Below, one piece after another: positions 1 to 8,510 of a stretch of DNA of 14,778 nt; within the stretch, counting starts at the first letter, position 1, and every line of letters begins with the position of its first letter. A model generated the notes under the pieces. That model had not been told where the DNA came from. It made no database searches and saw nothing but the letters and a program-made list of their open reading frames with translations. The stretch lies in the NCBI GenBank assembly GCA_034189225.1, contig JAXHVL010000175.1, forward strand, positions 1 through 14,778, given 5' to 3'. Both the position numbers and the translations under genes were made by a program. Origin of the DNA: JAXHTY01 sp034189225. Its GTDB lineage: Bacteria; Desulfobacterota; Desulfobacteria; Desulfobacterales; Desulfosudaceae.

Positions 1-113
1 GTGTTCGCCCTCTGGTCGGGCGAACACAAGGTTCGCCCCTACACCGTACGTGACATGACGAGAGATGCATCGCAACGGCAGATATTGGACTTTTCACGAA
101 GCCGTCAATTTAA
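1..113 (+). repeat. Composite dispersed repeat, left copy
   Basis: Positions 1-27 form a perfect 10-bp stem (1-10 with 18-27). This is followed by a segment containing GGTTCGCCCCTACA and then by a half copy of the palindromic family seen whole at 10103-10247 (GTACGTGACATGACGAGAG, GATGCATCGCAACG, ending ACGAAGCCGTC at 98-108). The reverse complement of 14688-14778 matches about positions 1-92 with few differences, so the window begins and ends with inverted copies. The repeat runs up to about 30 bases before the ribosome binding site of the chemoreceptor gene. Confidence 0.8.
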
Positions 114-145
114 GCGTGTCTGAATCGATCTATGGAGGTATACCC

Positions 146-2389
146 ATGAAACTGAATGTCCGATCCAAGTTTGTCGTGCCGGTTCTCATATTGACACTTA
201 TCGGCGTGACGGCCCTGACTGCCACCTGTTATTTCAAGGCCAGGGCTGGTTTACAGAAATCCATCAATAACGAATTGCACCAGCTCGTTAACGGGCTGGC
301 ATCCCATCTGAATTCATGGGTGGAGCGCAACATTAAGGATGTTCAGCTCTGGAGCCGGGACGGAATTTACAGGTCGGCCCTTCAGGGCGGCATGGATGGC
401 GAGGTGTCCCAGCACCTGGCGCGGGAACGCTTAGAGCATCTGAAAGAACAATACGGGTTTTATGAACTGGTGGTTCTGGCCGATACCAAAGGCGATACGA
501 TTGCGGCATCAGACAGCCAGGCTATCGGCATTAATATTGCCGGAAGGGATTATTTTCAGCAGGCAAAGCGAAAAGATATCGTGGTGTCGGAAGTGATCAA
601 GAGCAAGCTTTCCGGCGAGCCGGTCTTTACCATTGCATCGCCGGTGAAGATCGATGGCAAGTTTGCCGGTGCCCTGCTGGGGGTCGTCGATATCTCCGCA
701 TTTACCGATGCTTTCATCCGGCCTGTCACCGTGGGGGATACCGGGTATGCCTATGTTTACACGGCGGACGGCACCTTTGTGGCCCACCCCGAGGAATCCA
801 AAATCCTGGTGGACAGCCTGGGCAATTATGATTTCGGTAAGCAGATGCTCGCGGATAAAGCCGGCATCTTTGATTATAAATGGGAGGGGGAGCGCAAGCG
901 GGTGGCCCACAAGCAGATTTCCACCACCGGCTGGTCAGTGGCGGCCGGGGCGCCCCATGACGAGATTTTTGAGGAGGTTTACAACCTTCGCAATACCAGC
1001 GCGGTGATTGGCATTGCGGTAGCAGTGGTTCTCTCCCTTGTGATCTGGTGGCTGACCGGCGGCGTGGTGATTGCCCCCATCAACCGGGTGCTGGAATTTT
1101 CCCGGTCATTAAAGGCGGGAGATCTGTCGGCAAGGATGCAGGTGGCCAATGACGAATTCGGCCAGATGGCCGAATCACTCAATACGGTGGCCCAGGACCT
1201 TAACGAAAAGGCCGAAGCCGCCGAACGGATCGCAGGGGGAGATCTTACCTGCGATGTGACCGTGGCCTCGGACAAGGATACACTGGGCAAGGCCTTGAAA
1301 AAAATGATCAAAAGCCTCAACAACATGGTGGCGGAATTGCTTTTCGCGGCCGCCCAGGTGGATGCCGGGGCAAACCAGGTGGCGGATTCCAGCCAGGCTC
1401 TTTCCCAGGGGGCAACCGAGCAGGCATCGTCCCTGGAAGAGACTACTTCCTCCATGACCCAGATCGGGTCCCAGACCAAAACCAACGCGGAAAATGCCAC
1501 ACAGGCCAGCCAGCTAACCACCCGGGCGAATGAGGCTTCCCAGAATGGCTCAGAACGGATGCAGTCCATGATGGAAGCCATGGAGCGTATCAGCGGGTCC
1601 AGTCAGGAAATTGGAAAGATTATCAAGGCCATTGATGATATTGCGTTTCAGACCAATCTGCTGGCCCTGAACGCAGCGGTTGAGGCGGCGCGGGCCGGAA
1701 AACACGGCAAGGGGTTTGCCGTGGTGGCCCAGGAGGTGCGAAGCCTTGCCTCCCGGAGTGCCAAAGCGGTTCAGGAAACCTCGGCCCTGATTGAAGGGTC
1801 GGTCAAGAAGGTGGAAGAAGGCAATGAAATCGCCAGCCAGACCTCCGAAGCGCTGGGCGAGATCAAGGAGAACGTATCCAAGGCCGCGGACCTTGTGGGT
1901 GAGATCGCCGCGGCCTCCAACGAACAGGCCGAGGCCATCTCCCAGGTAAGCGACGGGCTTTCCCAGATCGACGGTGCCACCCAGCAGAACGCCGCCAATG
2001 CCGAAGAAACCTCTGCGGCCGCTGAAGAGCTGTCTTCCCAGTCGGCCTATGTGAAAAAACTTGTGGCCCGGTTCAAACTCAAGTCAGGTATGGCCGATGC
2101 CACTGCCTCTAAGGCTGCGCCGGCACAAGCCGCCTTCCGGCAAAGCGCCCCATCGGAAGAAAAAAGGCGGCAGATTGAACCGCCAAATCAGCAGGCGGCC
2201 GATAAAACGGCGACCGCAGGAAACAGCGAAACCGATTATGCCGATTCATGGGGCGTCCCTGAAAAGCCCGATACCCGCCAAGAGTCTCGTCAACAGGCAG
2301 CGCCCAAGCAGCCCCACCCGTCTGAGGATAAGGGCAGGGACCCGGAGGATGTCATTGCGCTGGATGACGGAGATTTCGGTAAGTATTGA
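146..2389 (+). CDS. Methyl-accepting chemotaxis protein with dCache sensor domain
   Basis: Inner-membrane chemoreceptor that passes ligand state to CheA/CheW to control the flagellar motor. The ATG at 146 is chosen because GGAGG lies at 135-139, and the protein then begins with a basic end and a membrane segment (residues 8-30); an in-frame ATG at 65 lies inside the upstream repeat and has no such site. A periplasmic double-Cache domain spans about 36-280, with the typical stretch GDTGYAYVYTADGTFVAHP near 197-215. A second membrane segment covers 286-304, followed by HAMP (305-358) and a second HAMP-like unit (358-400). The cytoplasmic signalling hairpin has its tip near 500-520 with the signature LLALNAAVEAARAG. 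The last ~95 residues are a low-complexity linker rich in Ala, Gln and Pro, ending in an acidic D-D-G-D-F-G-K-Y tail rather than the NWETF pentapeptide of enteric receptors. The 747-residue length is normal. The ligand cannot be read from the sequence. Confidence 0.95.
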   Translation: MKLNVRSKFVVPVLILTLIGVTALTATCYFKARAGLQKSINNELHQLVNGLASHLNSWVERNIKDVQLWSRDGIYRSALQGGMDGEVSQHLARERLEHLKEQYGFYELVVLADTKGDTIAASDSQAIGINIAGRDYFQQAKRKDIVVSEVIKSKLSGEPVFTIASPVKIDGKFAGALLGVVDISAFTDAFIRPVTVGDTGYAYVYTADGTFVAHPEESKILVDSLGNYDFGKQMLADKAGIFDYKWEGERKRVAHKQISTTGWSVAAGAPHDEIFEEVYNLRNTSAVIGIAVAVVLSLVIWWLTGGVVIAPINRVLEFSRSLKAGDLSARMQVANDEFGQMAESLNTVAQDLNEKAEAAERIAGGDLTCDVTVASDKDTLGKALKKMIKSLNNMVAELLFAAAQVDAGANQVADSSQALSQGATEQASSLEETTSSMTQIGSQTKTNAENATQASQLTTRANEASQNGSERMQSMMEAMERISGSSQEIGKIIKAIDDIAFQTNLLALNAAVEAARAGKHGKGFAVVAQEVRSLASRSAKAVQETSALIEGSVKKVEEGNEIASQTSEALGEIKENVSKAADLVGEIAAASNEQAEAISQVSDGLSQIDGATQQNAANAEETSAAAEELSSQSAYVKKLVARFKLKSGMADATASKAAPAQAAFRQSAPSEEKRRQIEPPNQQAADKTATAGNSETDYADSWGVPEKPDTRQESRQQAAPKQPHPSEDKGRDPEDVIALDDGDFGKY

Positions 2390-2644
2390 AGGCACGTCTC
2401 CCGTAGGCATTTTGTAAAGAATGGCCCCCGTTGAAAAGATATCCTGGCGTTCATCCTTGGGGATGAGGGGTGTGCTGTACCAGCTGGATCGATCAGTATC
2501 GTTCGTATAATGCTCGGCCAGGCCGAAGTCCGTGAGCTTGACGATGCCGTCAATGCTGATCAGCACATCACTGGGCCGAAGGTTTCCGTGGATGATCCGG
2601 TTTTTCTGGGCAAAAGAGAGCTCCCGATAGATCTGGCGGTCATT
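2390..2644 (-). pseudogene. Decayed C-lobe of a Hanks-type serine/threonine protein kinase
   Basis: Read on the minus strand from 2644, the frame gives kinase subdomains VIb to IX in the right order: IIHGNLRPSDVLI (catalytic loop, where H-R-D-L-K-P-x-N is expected), then KLTDFGLAE (the DFG motif), then RQDIFSTGAILYKMPTGDVP (the D-x-x-S-x-G helix). The catalytic-loop Asp is Asn and the metal-binding Asn is Asp, so the remnant could not be a normal active kinase. The frame is stopped upstream by TAG at 2645-2647, the whole N-lobe with the ATP-binding loop and Lys is absent, and downstream it runs antisense into the end of the chemoreceptor gene. I read it as a fragment left by an old deletion or recombination. 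The kinase homology itself is clear. Confidence 0.8.
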
Positions 2645-2698
2645 CTATCGTGCATGTAAAACAGCGCTATTTATATTCAACAAAAAGTATTTTCGTAC

Positions 2699-2727
2699 TT
2701 GACAATATAATTTTCAGGTGGTAAAAA
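2699..2727 (+). promoter_or_regulatory. Probable sigma-70 promoter of tRNA-Ala
   Basis: A perfect -35 box TTGACA (2699-2704) is followed after 17 bases by TAAAAA (2722-2727, 4 of 6 to consensus), in a strongly AT-rich stretch. The tRNA begins 28 bases after the -10 box, so a short 5' leader of about 20 bases would be trimmed. It could also serve hisB by read-through. Confidence 0.5.
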
Positions 2728-2755
2728 TTATAGGTTTTACGTTGTGGTTTTATGT

Positions 2756-2831
2756 GGGGATGTAGCTCAGATGGGAGAGCGCGGCGTTCGCAATGCCGAG
2801 GTCAGGGGTTCGATCCCCCTCATCTCCACCA
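2756..2831 (+). tRNA. tRNA-Ala, anticodon CGC
   Basis: A full cloverleaf folds by eye: 7-bp acceptor stem (2756-2762 with 2821-2827), D arm GCTC/GAGC, anticodon stem 2782-2786 with 2794-2798, loop TTCGCAA with anticodon CGC at 2789-2791 (codon GCG), and T arm AGGGG-TTCGATC-CCCCT. The third acceptor pair is G:U, the hallmark recognised by alanyl-tRNA synthetase, which confirms the identity. The discriminator is A and CCA is encoded in the gene (2829-2831). It lies between a kinase remnant and hisB. Confidence 0.97.
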
Positions 2832-2901
2832 GTCTATGGAGGGTTTGGGCAAAAGGCCGGTGATATCTGATTGTTTTCAGTGTAAATCAGGCTGGATGAC
2901 A

Positions 2902-2933
2902 AAATCCCCGAATACCGAGGATCCCGGGGATTT
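2902..2933 (+). promoter_or_regulatory. Hairpin in the hisB leader
   Basis: AAATCCCCG (2902-2910) is exactly complementary to CGGGGATTT (2925-2933), giving a perfect 9-bp stem with a 14-base loop, 20 bases upstream of the hisB start. No run of T follows, so it is not an intrinsic terminator. No His-rich leader peptide is present, so classical his attenuation is unlikely. Any effect on translation or processing is a guess. Confidence 0.5.
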
Positions 2934-2953
2934 CCGGACAGGGTGAAATACTT

Positions 2954-3541
2954 ATGGAACGAACTGCCGCCGTGGCGCGGGACACCAAAGAAACCCGGGT
3001 AAATGTCAGCATCGGTCTTGACGGAAGCGGGGTGCATGATATCGCAACCGGTATTCCTTTTTTTGATCACATGCTGTCGCTTTTTGCCGCCCATGGGTTT
3101 TTTGATCTGACACTGAAAGCCCAGGGCGATATCGAGGTTGATTTTCACCATACCGTGGAAGATGCGGGGATTGCCCTCGGTGATGCCGTAAACAAGGCGC
3201 TCGATGACCGTGTGGGCATAAGGCGCTATGGATATGCAGTGACGCCGATGGATGAAACGCTTGCCACAGCGGCTATCGACCTGTCCAACCGGCCGTTTCT
3301 GGTCTATAATGCGCCTTCGGGGATTTCCAATGAGACAGGGTTCGGCGTCTTTCTTGCGAGGGAATTTTTCCGGGCGTTTTCCGTCAACAGTGGTATGACC
3401 CTTCACATTAATGTTGACTACGGGGAAAGTGAGCATCATATCCTAGAGGCAATTTTTAAATCCGTGGCCAGGGCACTGGACATGGCCTCCGGGGCGGATG
3501 GGCGAATATCCGGTCCGCTTTCCACCAAAGGGGCGATTTGA
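2954..3541 (+). CDS. hisB: Imidazoleglycerol-phosphate dehydratase
   Basis: Catalyses the sixth step of histidine biosynthesis, dehydrating imidazole-glycerol phosphate to imidazole-acetol phosphate in the cytoplasm. The protein has 195 residues, the usual size of the monofunctional enzyme without the N-terminal phosphatase found in enteric bacteria. Both metal-binding repeats are visible: FFDHML near 37-41 with DFHHTVEDAGIALG (H65, H66, E69), and the second-half motif EHHILEAIFK near 160-168. An AGGGTG stretch at 2940-2945 precedes the ATG by eight bases. The stop lies 14 bases before the preferred start of hisA, so the two genes are surely co-transcribed. Other his genes are not in the window, so the pathway is dispersed in this genome. 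Confidence 0.97.
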   Translation: MERTAAVARDTKETRVNVSIGLDGSGVHDIATGIPFFDHMLSLFAAHGFFDLTLKAQGDIEVDFHHTVEDAGIALGDAVNKALDDRVGIRRYGYAVTPMDETLATAAIDLSNRPFLVYNAPSGISNETGFGVFLAREFFRAFSVNSGMTLHINVDYGESEHHILEAIFKSVARALDMASGADGRISGPLSTKGAI

Positions 3542-3555
3542 AAGGCGCCTTCAAT

Positions 3556-4281
3556 ATGATTATCATACCGGCGGTTGATATAAAGAACGGCAAATGTGTC
3601 CGGCTGTTGCAGGGGCGGATGGATGCAGAAACCGTGTTCTCCGATGACCCCGCCGCCATGGCGAAGAAATGGGCGGATCAGGGAGCCCGGCTGATGCATC
3701 TGGTGGATCTTGACGGCGCCGTTCAGAAACGTCCCCGGAACCTGGCGGCGATCGAAAAAATTATCGACAGCGTGAATACGGAAATTCAGGTGGGAGGCGG
3801 CATCCGTGATCTGGATACCATCCGGATGTACATGGACCGGGGAGTGGAAAAAATCGTGATCGGTTCGGCCGCGATTCATGATCCGTCCATGGTGGCCGAA
3901 GCGTGCCGGCTTTATCCGGGACATATTGTCGTGGGCATTGACGCCCGGGACGGTATGGTGGCCATTGAAGGGTGGACCCGTTCCACCAGTGTGTCTGCGG
4001 TGGAGCTGGCCAAACAATTCGAGGACTGCGGCGTTGCCGCTATTAATTTTACGGATATTCAGCGGGACGGGATGCAGACCGGCCCTAATATCGACGCCAT
4101 CCAGGCACTGGCCAGCTCTGTGGATGTCCCCATCGTGGCATCGGGCGGTGTTTCGTCCCTGGCCGACATCAAGGCCCTGATGCCGCTCCGGGAATACGGG
4201 GTAACGGGTGTGATTACCGGCCGGGCGTTGTATGACGGCCGTCTGGATCTGGCGGAAGCCATTGCCGCGGCCGCATTGTAA
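3556..4281 (+). CDS. hisA: Phosphoribosylformimino-AICAR-phosphate isomerase
   Basis: A (beta/alpha)8-barrel enzyme that performs the Amadori rearrangement of ProFAR to PRFAR in histidine biosynthesis. The start at ATG 3556 gives MIIIPAVDIKNGKCVRLLQG, the normal beginning of the family, with AAAGG ten bases upstream. A TTG at 3538 overlapping the hisB stop would add six residues (MKGAFN) and is less likely. The catalytic aspartates fall at expected places, D8 in the first strand and D129 in VVGIDARDG. Phosphate-binding loops are visible as GGGIRDLDTI (80-89) and ASGGVSS near the end. At 241 residues it is full length. The usual neighbour hisF is absent; a 56-base gap separates hisA from dnaG. 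Confidence 0.96.
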   Translation: MIIIPAVDIKNGKCVRLLQGRMDAETVFSDDPAAMAKKWADQGARLMHLVDLDGAVQKRPRNLAAIEKIIDSVNTEIQVGGGIRDLDTIRMYMDRGVEKIVIGSAAIHDPSMVAEACRLYPGHIVVGIDARDGMVAIEGWTRSTSVSAVELAKQFEDCGVAAINFTDIQRDGMQTGPNIDAIQALASSVDVPIVASGGVSSLADIKALMPLREYGVTGVITGRALYDGRLDLAEAIAAAAL

Positions 4282-4337
4282 CGTGCCCACTTTATTGACG
4301 GTTTGCGTGCGAAATTTTTCGTAAGGGAGTGGATCGG

Positions 4338-6212
4338 TTGGCATTTCAAATTCCCGACGATAAGATTGCGGATATCAAGAATGCTGCTGATATTGTCGAT
4401 ATTATATCAGAAGCCGTACTTCTGAAAAAATCCGGCCGGAATTACCTGGGCCTCTGCCCCTTTCATTCAGAAAAAACCCCCTCTTTTACCGTGAGCCCGG
4501 ATAAGCAGATTTTTCATTGCTTCGGGTGTGGTGAAGGCGGCAATGTGTTTAATTTTCTGATGAAGCATCAGGGCCTTTCCTTTCCCGAAGCCGTAAAACT
4601 GCTGGCGCGGCGTTGCGGCATTGATCTGCCGTCCCCCCGAAGGACACCGGCGCAGAAAAAGGCGATTTCCGAGAAAGAGACACTGCTTGAAGTGAACCGT
4701 CAGGCAGCGCAGTTCTTTCGGGATCAATTCAACGGCACCGGCGGTGAAGCGGCGCGGCAGTATCTGACGAAGCGGGGCTTTTCCGAGGCGGTGATCGAAA
4801 CGTTTCAAATCGGCTATGCCCCGGATCAATGGGAGGGACTCACCGGGTTTTTCAAGGGCAAAAAGGTTTCTCTGGAAGCGGCGGAAAAGGCAGGGCTGAT
4901 TATTCCCGGCAAACGGGGCGGATATTATGACCGGTTCCGGGGCCGCATTATATTTCCAATCACGGACGTGGCGGGCCGCATCATCGGGTTCGGGGGACGC
5001 GTGCTGGATGATTCTCTGCCCAAGTACCTGAATTCACCAGAAACGCCTTTGTACAACAAACGGCGTACCCTGTACGGTCTGGGATGGACCAAGCAGGCTT
5101 GTCGCCGTTCGGAAAAGATTTATATAACAGAAGGTTATACCGATCTACTGGCGTTGTATAAAGCCGGTATAAAAAATGTGGTGGCAACTCTTGGGACCTC
5201 CCTGACGGATGAACATGTGAGGCTTCTAAAGGGATATGCGGCAAAAGCCATCCTGGTGTTTGACTCCGATGAAGCCGGTGTCAAGGCTGCCCGCCGCAGC
5301 ATTGACGTGTTTAACCGGGAGAAGGGGGTGGACCCCTTTATTCTCGTTCTGCCGGAAGGCCACGACCCCGATTCCTACATGCGGGGTCATGGCGCCGATG
5401 CCTTTGAGGAACGGGCCGGAAATGCATATAGCGCTATCGCGTTTTTAATCGAGTCCGCCATAAGCACCCATGGGCTTTCGGTGGAAGGGAAGGTGAAGGT
5501 GGTAGGCGATATGAGTGAGCCCCTTTCCGCCCTTGACGACCCTCTTGCCCGTTCCCTTTATGTCAAGGAACTGGCCGAACGGATCGGGGTTTCGGAAGCC
5601 GCCGTTATGGATCGGGTCAAGCTGCTGCAGGGTGACGAATCGCGCGGCAGGCAGGTTCGGAATGGTGCTGGAGCAAATGCCGGCAATGCGCAAACAGCGG
5701 CTGGCACGGCGGATATTTCGGCGGCCCCGCCCATCGAACTGCAGATTGTGGCAATGATGATTCATGTGCCTGAGACCATTAATGAAATAGAATCCAGGAG
5801 GGTTCTCGATTTTTTTACAGATGAGATTTTAAAATCCACAGGAATGCTTATATTAAAGGTACATAAACAGCACCGTCAAACAGTTCAGGGCGGCCCAGAT
5901 TCGGACAGCGGGCCTGACGGTTACCCGGTGGAAGACCTGTCCATGCACGCCGAAAACGATACTCAGAAACAGCTGATAACCGCCCTGACGGTAGGAAATG
6001 AGTTGTTCAACTGGGATAAGACGGGGTGCCGTAAACTCATCCACCGCTTTGTGTCCAGCCGGTGTGACCGGGATGAAGATCTGTCCCGGCGTATCAAAAC
6101 CGCTGCCGAGCAAAATGATAGTGCGCTGTTGGATGCGCTGCTTCGCGAAAAGCAGGAGCAGATCCGCAATAGACGGAGTAAAATTGTGTGTGAAGGAGAG
6201 AACGCTTTATGA
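4338..6212 (+). CDS. dnaG: DNA primase
   Basis: Synthesises RNA primers at the replication fork in partnership with DnaB helicase. I prefer the TTG at 4338 because AAGGGAG (4323-4329) sits eight bases upstream and it yields the lineage-typical MAFQIPDDKIADIKNA; a GTG at 4329 overlaps that ribosome binding site. An N-terminal CHC2 zinc domain has C40, H43, C61 and C64. The catalytic core has the RNAP-basic-motif region (about 190-250) and the TOPRIM acidic residues E265 (ITEGYTD) and D309/D311 (VFDSDEAG). A DnaB-binding C-terminal region follows. At 624 residues it is slightly longer than average because of two low-complexity insertions, one Ala/Gly-rich (about 435-460) and one Gly/Asp-rich (about 520-535). 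Its stop overlaps the rpoD start by ATGA. Confidence 0.97.
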   Translation: MAFQIPDDKIADIKNAADIVDIISEAVLLKKSGRNYLGLCPFHSEKTPSFTVSPDKQIFHCFGCGEGGNVFNFLMKHQGLSFPEAVKLLARRCGIDLPSPRRTPAQKKAISEKETLLEVNRQAAQFFRDQFNGTGGEAARQYLTKRGFSEAVIETFQIGYAPDQWEGLTGFFKGKKVSLEAAEKAGLIIPGKRGGYYDRFRGRIIFPITDVAGRIIGFGGRVLDDSLPKYLNSPETPLYNKRRTLYGLGWTKQACRRSEKIYITEGYTDLLALYKAGIKNVVATLGTSLTDEHVRLLKGYAAKAILVFDSDEAGVKAARRSIDVFNREKGVDPFILVLPEGHDPDSYMRGHGADAFEERAGNAYSAIAFLIESAISTHGLSVEGKVKVVGDMSEPLSALDDPLARSLYVKELAERIGVSEAAVMDRVKLLQGDESRGRQVRNGAGANAGNAQTAAGTADISAAPPIELQIVAMMIHVPETINEIESRRVLDFFTDEILKSTGMLILKVHKQHRQTVQGGPDSDSGPDGYPVEDLSMHAENDTQKQLITALTVGNELFNWDKTGCRKLIHRFVSSRCDRDEDLSRRIKTAAEQNDSALLDALLREKQEQIRNRRSKIVCEGENAL

Positions 6213-8215
6213 CAAAGAAAGCCTCTGCCAAGGAAAAGAAACAAGCAGCCCAAAAAACAACAACAGCTCCCAAAAGGACGGCTGACGGAAAATTTGCGCC
6301 CACCAAAGGGCGGTCTGCGGCTAAAAACGCGACCGGTACCGCCAAGGCCGGAAAAAAGACGGCCTCGACTGGCTCCCGGTCAGGGAAGAAGGCCGCTTCG
6401 GGTACGGGTGCGGCCAATAAATCCGGGGCTGCGAAGACACAGAAAAAAGCGGTGTCGGCCAAGGACCGCGCAACGGAATCGACGCAAAAGACGCCCCCCT
6501 TCAAGCAGAAACTAAGAGGATTGATTGCCAAGGGAAAGAAGCAGGGGGAACTGACATATGAAGAGATCGGCATAGCCATTGCCGAAAACGGTGTGGACAC
6601 TGAATGCGTGGACGATGTGATCACCCATCTGGATGATTTGGATGTGGCGGTAGTGCGGAAAACCGGAAAAAATGACGGGAAAAAATCCACGGACAAGGAT
6701 ACGAAGAAGGGGACAGTTGAGAATGATCTGGGGGCTGTTACCGATACCGTCAAGATGTATCTCCGGGAGATGGGCATGGTTACCCTGTTGAGCCGGGAAG
6801 GCGAGGTGGAAATCGCCAAGAAGATCGAGGCGGCCGAACAGGAAGCCCTCAAGGGCATGCTGGAGACCTCTATCGGTGTGGAAAGCATTATCGCCCTGGG
6901 CGATAATATTGAATCCGGCAATATCCGTCCCAAACATGTATTAAAAGATGTGGACGAAGGGGATGTCAACGAAGAAGAGGTCTTCAAAATAGAGCATTTT
7001 GCGGAAACCATCCGACAGATCAAAAAACTGGATGAGGAAAACCGGGCGTACCGTGAACAGAAGGCCTCTGCGAAAATGCCGGCTGCGGAGCGCAAACGGA
7101 TTGCCGACTCCCTGACCCGACGGAACAATAAGATATTTGAACTGATTTCCGAATGGCGTATCGAAAATGAAGTGCTGGATAATATCGAAGCCCGGATACG
7201 GGCGGAGATCGAATGGTTCGATGGAAAGGGACAGTCCATGGAAGGGCTGTCCCGCGAGGTCGGTCTGAATGTGGCCGCCTCCACCATTCGAAGCAACCTG
7301 AAGACCAAAACGGGTTTTGTAAACTGGGCCTACGACCGGGCGACCACAACCAAGACCGAATTGGGGAACTTGTTTGATGACTTGCGGAATATCGACGCAC
7401 AGATGGCGGCGCGGGAGACATCGATCATGGCCGATACCCGGTCGTTGCGACGGACGATGGCAAAGATCGACGACGGTTATGCCCAGGCCAAGGATGCCAA
7501 GGGGGAACTGGTAAGGGCCAATCTGCGGCTGGTGGTAAGCATTGCAAAGAAATATACCAACCGGGGTCTTCAGTTTCTCGACCTGATCCAGGAGGGCAAC
7601 GTGGGCCTGATGAAGGCGGTGGACAAGTTCGAATACCGCCGGGGCTATAAGTTCAGTACCTATGCCACCTGGTGGATACGTCAGGCCATCACCCGGGCCA
7701 TTGCGGACCAGGCGCGAACCATCCGCATTCCGGTGCATATGATCGAAACCATCAACAAGCTTATCCGGACCTCTCGTTACCTCGTCCAGGAGCGCGGCTA
7801 TGAACCGTCGCCGGAGGAAATCGCAGAAAAGATGGATATCCCTCTGGAAAAGGTCCGGCGGGTACTGAAGATTGCCCGGGAGCCGATTTCTCTGGAAACC
7901 CCCATCGGCGAGGAAGAAGACAGCCATCTCGGGGATTTTATCGAGGACAAGAAGTTTATGATTCCCTCGGAAGCTGCCGTGAGCATGAACCTGTCCGAAC
8001 AGACCCGAAAGGTGCTCGCCACCCTGACGCCCCGTGAGGAAAAGGTGTTGCGCATGCGGTTCGGTATCGGCGAAAAAGCCGATCATACGCTGGAAGAGGT
8101 GGGTCGAGATTTTGCGGTGACCCGTGAGCGGATTCGTCAGATCGAAGCAAAGGCCCTGCGGAAACTGCGGCACCCCACCCGGAGCAAGAAGCTGAAGCAT
8201 TTTGTGGAATCCTGA
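6209..8215 (+). CDS. rpoD: Primary sigma factor RpoD (sigma-70)
   Basis: Housekeeping sigma subunit that directs RNA polymerase to -10/-35 promoters. The ATG at 6209 overlaps the dnaG stop by four bases, and AAGGAGAG lies just upstream, implying translational coupling; rpsU, often first in this operon, is not adjacent. Order of parts: a Lys/Ala/Thr/Gly-rich tail (1-97, with 21 Lys, 4 Arg and only 4 acidic residues), region 1.1 (about 98-150), region 1.2 (YLREMGMVTLLSREGE, near 184-199), a long non-conserved region, region 2 from about 433 (ANLRLVVSIAKKYTNRGL; FSTYATWWIRQAITRAI for promoter melting and the -10 box), region 3, and region 4 from about 605 (TLTPREEKVLRMRFGIG and the helix-turn-helix VTRERIRQIEAKALRKLR). 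The 668 residues exceed most relatives mainly because of the basic tail. Confidence 0.97.
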   Translation: MTKKASAKEKKQAAQKTTTAPKRTADGKFAPTKGRSAAKNATGTAKAGKKTASTGSRSGKKAASGTGAANKSGAAKTQKKAVSAKDRATESTQKTPPFKQKLRGLIAKGKKQGELTYEEIGIAIAENGVDTECVDDVITHLDDLDVAVVRKTGKNDGKKSTDKDTKKGTVENDLGAVTDTVKMYLREMGMVTLLSREGEVEIAKKIEAAEQEALKGMLETSIGVESIIALGDNIESGNIRPKHVLKDVDEGDVNEEEVFKIEHFAETIRQIKKLDEENRAYREQKASAKMPAAERKRIADSLTRRNNKIFELISEWRIENEVLDNIEARIRAEIEWFDGKGQSMEGLSREVGLNVAASTIRSNLKTKTGFVNWAYDRATTTKTELGNLFDDLRNIDAQMAARETSIMADTRSLRRTMAKIDDGYAQAKDAKGELVRANLRLVVSIAKKYTNRGLQFLDLIQEGNVGLMKAVDKFEYRRGYKFSTYATWWIRQAITRAIADQARTIRIPVHMIETINKLIRTSRYLVQERGYEPSPEEIAEKMDIPLEKVRRVLKIAREPISLETPIGEEEDSHLGDFIEDKKFMIPSEAAVSMNLSEQTRKVLATLTPREEKVLRMRFGIGEKADHTLEEVGRDFAVTRERIRQIEAKALRKLRHPTRSKKLKHFVES

Positions 8216-8307
8216 CACCAGCATTTCACAAGATATTGCCCTGGGACGGCAACGTCAAAAGTCTAAGTACATAAGGGCATGAATAGCAAATGATGGATGA
8301 ATTCAGC

Positions 8308-8382
8308 CTTCATGCTCTTCATGTCCTTGATGGTTTAGTCTCTTAGGTTTCAATTACCATGAAGGACATGAAGAGCATGAAG
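8308..8382. repeat. Long inverted repeat downstream of rpoD
   Basis: Bases 8308-8334 pair with 8356-8382 as a 27-bp stem with one mismatch around a 21-base loop. The outer 21 pairs are perfect. The right arm is itself built from near-identical nine-base units in tandem (ATGAAGGAC, ATGAAGAGC, ATGAAGAAA, 8359-8385). It begins 92 bases after the rpoD stop. No T tract follows, so it is not a standard terminator, but so stable a stem could protect or end the dnaG-rpoD transcript. The rest of 8216-8307 and 8383-8460 shows no gene; GGGACGGCAACGT near 8244 resembles a piece of the repeat at 10119. Confidence 0.8.
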
Positions 8383-8510
8383 AAAATACATCGTTGACTT
8401 TATGTCCTAAAGCACTGAGCGCAAGGCATTGCAAAATTGTTTTCCGGGCCGGGATAGCCCTTGACAAAAAACGAAAGATGCGGTGAAATACCCGGGTTGG
8501 TATACAACCC

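Noticed and set aside
2836..2946. Possible his leader peptide before hisB
   Set aside because: The 36-codon frame contains no histidine, lacks a ribosome binding site and overlaps nothing resembling an attenuator with a T run.
3436..4344. 302-residue open frame antisense to hisA
   Set aside because: It covers hisA and the ends of its neighbours and shows only His/Gly-rich antisense composition.
6094..7308. 404-residue open frame antisense to rpoD
   Set aside because: It lies wholly over a clear rpoD gene, its product is a Ser/Phe-rich composition typical of antisense frames, and no family motif is visible.
6941..8224. 427-residue open frame antisense to rpoD
   Set aside because: Shadow of the conserved sigma regions; no recognisable domain or ribosome binding site.
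8359..8385. CRISPR-like short tandem units
   Set aside because: Only three contiguous nine-base units without spacers; no array or cas gene in the window.
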